Shown here piece after piece: positions 24,265 to 25,450 of a stretch of 25,450 nucleotides of DNA. The translations under genes were made by a program, and so were the position numbers. The notes beneath the pieces were generated by a model. That model saw only the letters and a program-made list of their open reading frames with translations. It did no database searches and was not told the DNA's origin. The stretch comes from Clostridia bacterium. Lineage in GTDB: Bacteria > Bacillota > Clostridia > UBA1381. Position 1 is the stretch's first letter; each line of letters begins with the position of its first letter. The stretch lies in contig RQCD01000175.1 in NCBI GenBank assembly GCA_008668455.1, forward strand, positions 1-25,450, given 5' to 3'.

Positions 24265-25450
24265 TTTGAAAAGAACTCTTTCAGCAATCCTTGTAATGGC
24301 GCTTTTGTGCCTGTCCCTGCCGGTTCTTGCAAGAACCTATGATGACGCCTACCAAAAGGAAATTGACGCAGTGACTGGTTTGGGCATTATGGATGGCGAA
24401 AACAGCAGGCAGTTTTTCCCGGAGGATCAGTTAGACCGCGCGGAAATGGTGCGGATGATTATGAAGCTCCGGAACAGCCACACCGGTGACCGCCGTCAGC
24501 GCTTTTCTGATGTCCGGCTTGACTATTATGCATTTGCGGAGATTGACGAGGCAGTCAACCTCGGATATATCACGGTGGGAGAGGATCGCCTTTTCCACCC
24601 GGAGGATCCGGCAAGCGCGGAGGAGGCTCTGCGCATGATGCGCTATCTGTTAAATTATAAAACTTATCTGCAAAAAGGGAAAACGGATGTTTTTTCTCTG
24701 GCAGGTCAGGTAGGCTTAACAGACGGAGTACGCTTTTCCGGCACAGGAATCACAAAGGCAGAGCTTGCAAAGGTGATCTATAATTCATTTTCCTGCAATA
24801 TGCTGGAAATGCGCGGCATTTCGGGTGTGAACATGGTAATTGAGGAGGGCGAGAAAACCGGTCTTTACTATTTGGGTTTACAGATGATAAAGGGAACAGT
24901 GATGGCAAATGACTGCTCCTCCGTCTACTACACCGGCACACCCGAGGCAAACGGAAAAATCCGGATTGACGATACTGTTTATTATGAGGGAGCTTCCTAT
25001 GCAGGCGATCTTTTAGGTTATTCGGTAGAAGCATTCTGCACCGACACCGACAGCGAGCCGGAAACGGTTGTTTATGCTGTTCCGGGATCAAAAAACAAGA
25101 TTCTGACGATTGAATGCGAGAATGTGGATTCGGTTGAAGCTTTACGTCTCCGCTACGGAAACGGAAAGAGTGTTTCCCTGAAAAAGGACATGTGCCTGAT
25201 CTATAACGGAACGGCAGTGGAATTTGACGAGAAATTATTCAAAAGCCTGTACGGCACAATTACCTTTATTAACACAGACGGTAAAAGCTCCGGCTATAAT
25301 GTCGCAAAGATTGACAGCTACGAAAGCTTTAGTGTTTCTGCCGTTTCCAGCGTGGATGAGAAAATCTATTTTAAAAACGGCATGATCGGCGGAAAGCAGT
25401 ATCTTGAAACAGAGGATACACCGGACCGTGTTCTGAATATTTTCGAGGAC
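24251..25450 (+). CDS. SLH-domain surface protein, cut by the window end
   Basis: Open to the last base (400 codons visible, no stop). ATG at 24251 has GAGG 6 bases upstream and lies inside the 3' end of the preceding gene. A signal peptide is clear (about 1-26, ending PVLA). Three SLH repeats follow: about 28-74 (GLGIMDGENSRQFFPEDQLD...RAEMVRMIM), about 83-133 (FSDVRLDYYAF...EEALRMMRYL), about 138-178 (ITKAELAKVIYNSF). After these come beta-rich modules (about 180-400) of unknown type, with repeats such as VDSVEALRLRYGNGK. It should anchor to the wall or S-layer and expose its C-terminal part. Translational coupling to the propeller gene suggests the two act together, perhaps as scaffold and binding or degrading subunit. 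Confidence 0.85.
   Translation, partial: MRNSNLKRTLSAILVMALLCLSLPVLARTYDDAYQKEIDAVTGLGIMDGENSRQFFPEDQLDRAEMVRMIMKLRNSHTGDRRQRFSDVRLDYYAFAEIDEAVNLGYITVGEDRLFHPEDPASAEEALRMMRYLLNYKTYLQKGKTDVFSLAGQVGLTDGVRFSGTGITKAELAKVIYNSFSCNMLEMRGISGVNMVIEEGEKTGLYYLGLQMIKGTVMANDCSSVYYTGTPEANGKIRIDDTVYYEGASYAGDLLGYSVEAFCTDTDSEPETVVYAVPGSKNKILTIECENVDSVEALRLRYGNGKSVSLKKDMCLIYNGTAVEFDEKLFKSLYGTITFINTDGKSSGYNVAKIDSYESFSVSAVSSVDEKIYFKNGMIGGKQYLETEDTPDRVLNIFED

Noticed and set aside
1..25450. CRISPR array, tRNA/rRNA genes, insertion sequences, prophage or defence genes
   Set aside because: No direct-repeat array, no cloverleaf-like or rRNA sequence, no transposase, integrase or recognisable defence protein was found on either strand.

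Overview
The window looks like chromosomal DNA of a low-to-mid GC anaerobic member of the Bacillota, class Clostridia. The signs are strong AGGAGG-type ribosome binding sites, textbook sigma-A promoters (TTGACA, 17 bases, TATAAT), SLH-domain surface proteins, a NifS/NifU pair, and a sugar importer of the LplB/YtcP/LipO type beside an AraC-type regulator with a membrane sensor. The many secreted modular proteins recall plant-polysaccharide-degrading gut Clostridia, but I cannot fix the genus. No rRNA, tRNA, CRISPR array, transposase or phage gene was seen.

Layout. (1) 1-3473 is housekeeping: a small zinc-ribbon membrane protein, the convergent tRNA-modification gene tmcAL, and divergently nifS-nifU for sulfur mobilisation and Fe-S assembly. 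(2) 3474-6242 has a promoter, a short possibly leaderless ORF and an intrinsic terminator, followed by a CNNM/CorC-type transporter gene tightly joined to luxS and mtnN, the two enzymes that detoxify S-adenosylhomocysteine and make the AI-2 precursor. This resembles an attenuator-controlled operon. (3) 6276-10563 is one run from a perfect consensus promoter to a bidirectional terminator: DUF4234 protein, DUF2752 protein, SLH plus glucosaminidase-like wall protein, ABC-F ATPase, and D-aminoacyl-tRNA deacylase.

(4) 10562-16445 is a carbohydrate-uptake locus: an AraC-type membrane sensor-regulator on the minus strand, and divergently two permeases and a lipoprotein binding protein. There is no ATPase gene, as is usual where a shared MsmX-type ATPase serves several importers. 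(5) 16446-25450 holds four secreted proteins in the same direction: a protein with two LamG-like modules around an Ig-like domain, two paralogous beta-propeller proteins with different C-terminal modules (LamG-like, or copper-amine-oxidase-N-like), and an SLH protein that runs off the end. Neighbouring position and shared modules suggest a cell-surface system working with the importer. The substrate is not visible from sequence.

The points most worth following are the leader ORF plus terminator ahead of corC-luxS-mtnN (3532-3696), the unexplained nested inverted repeat at 16536-16641, and the module-shuffled secreted protein family at 16673-25450.
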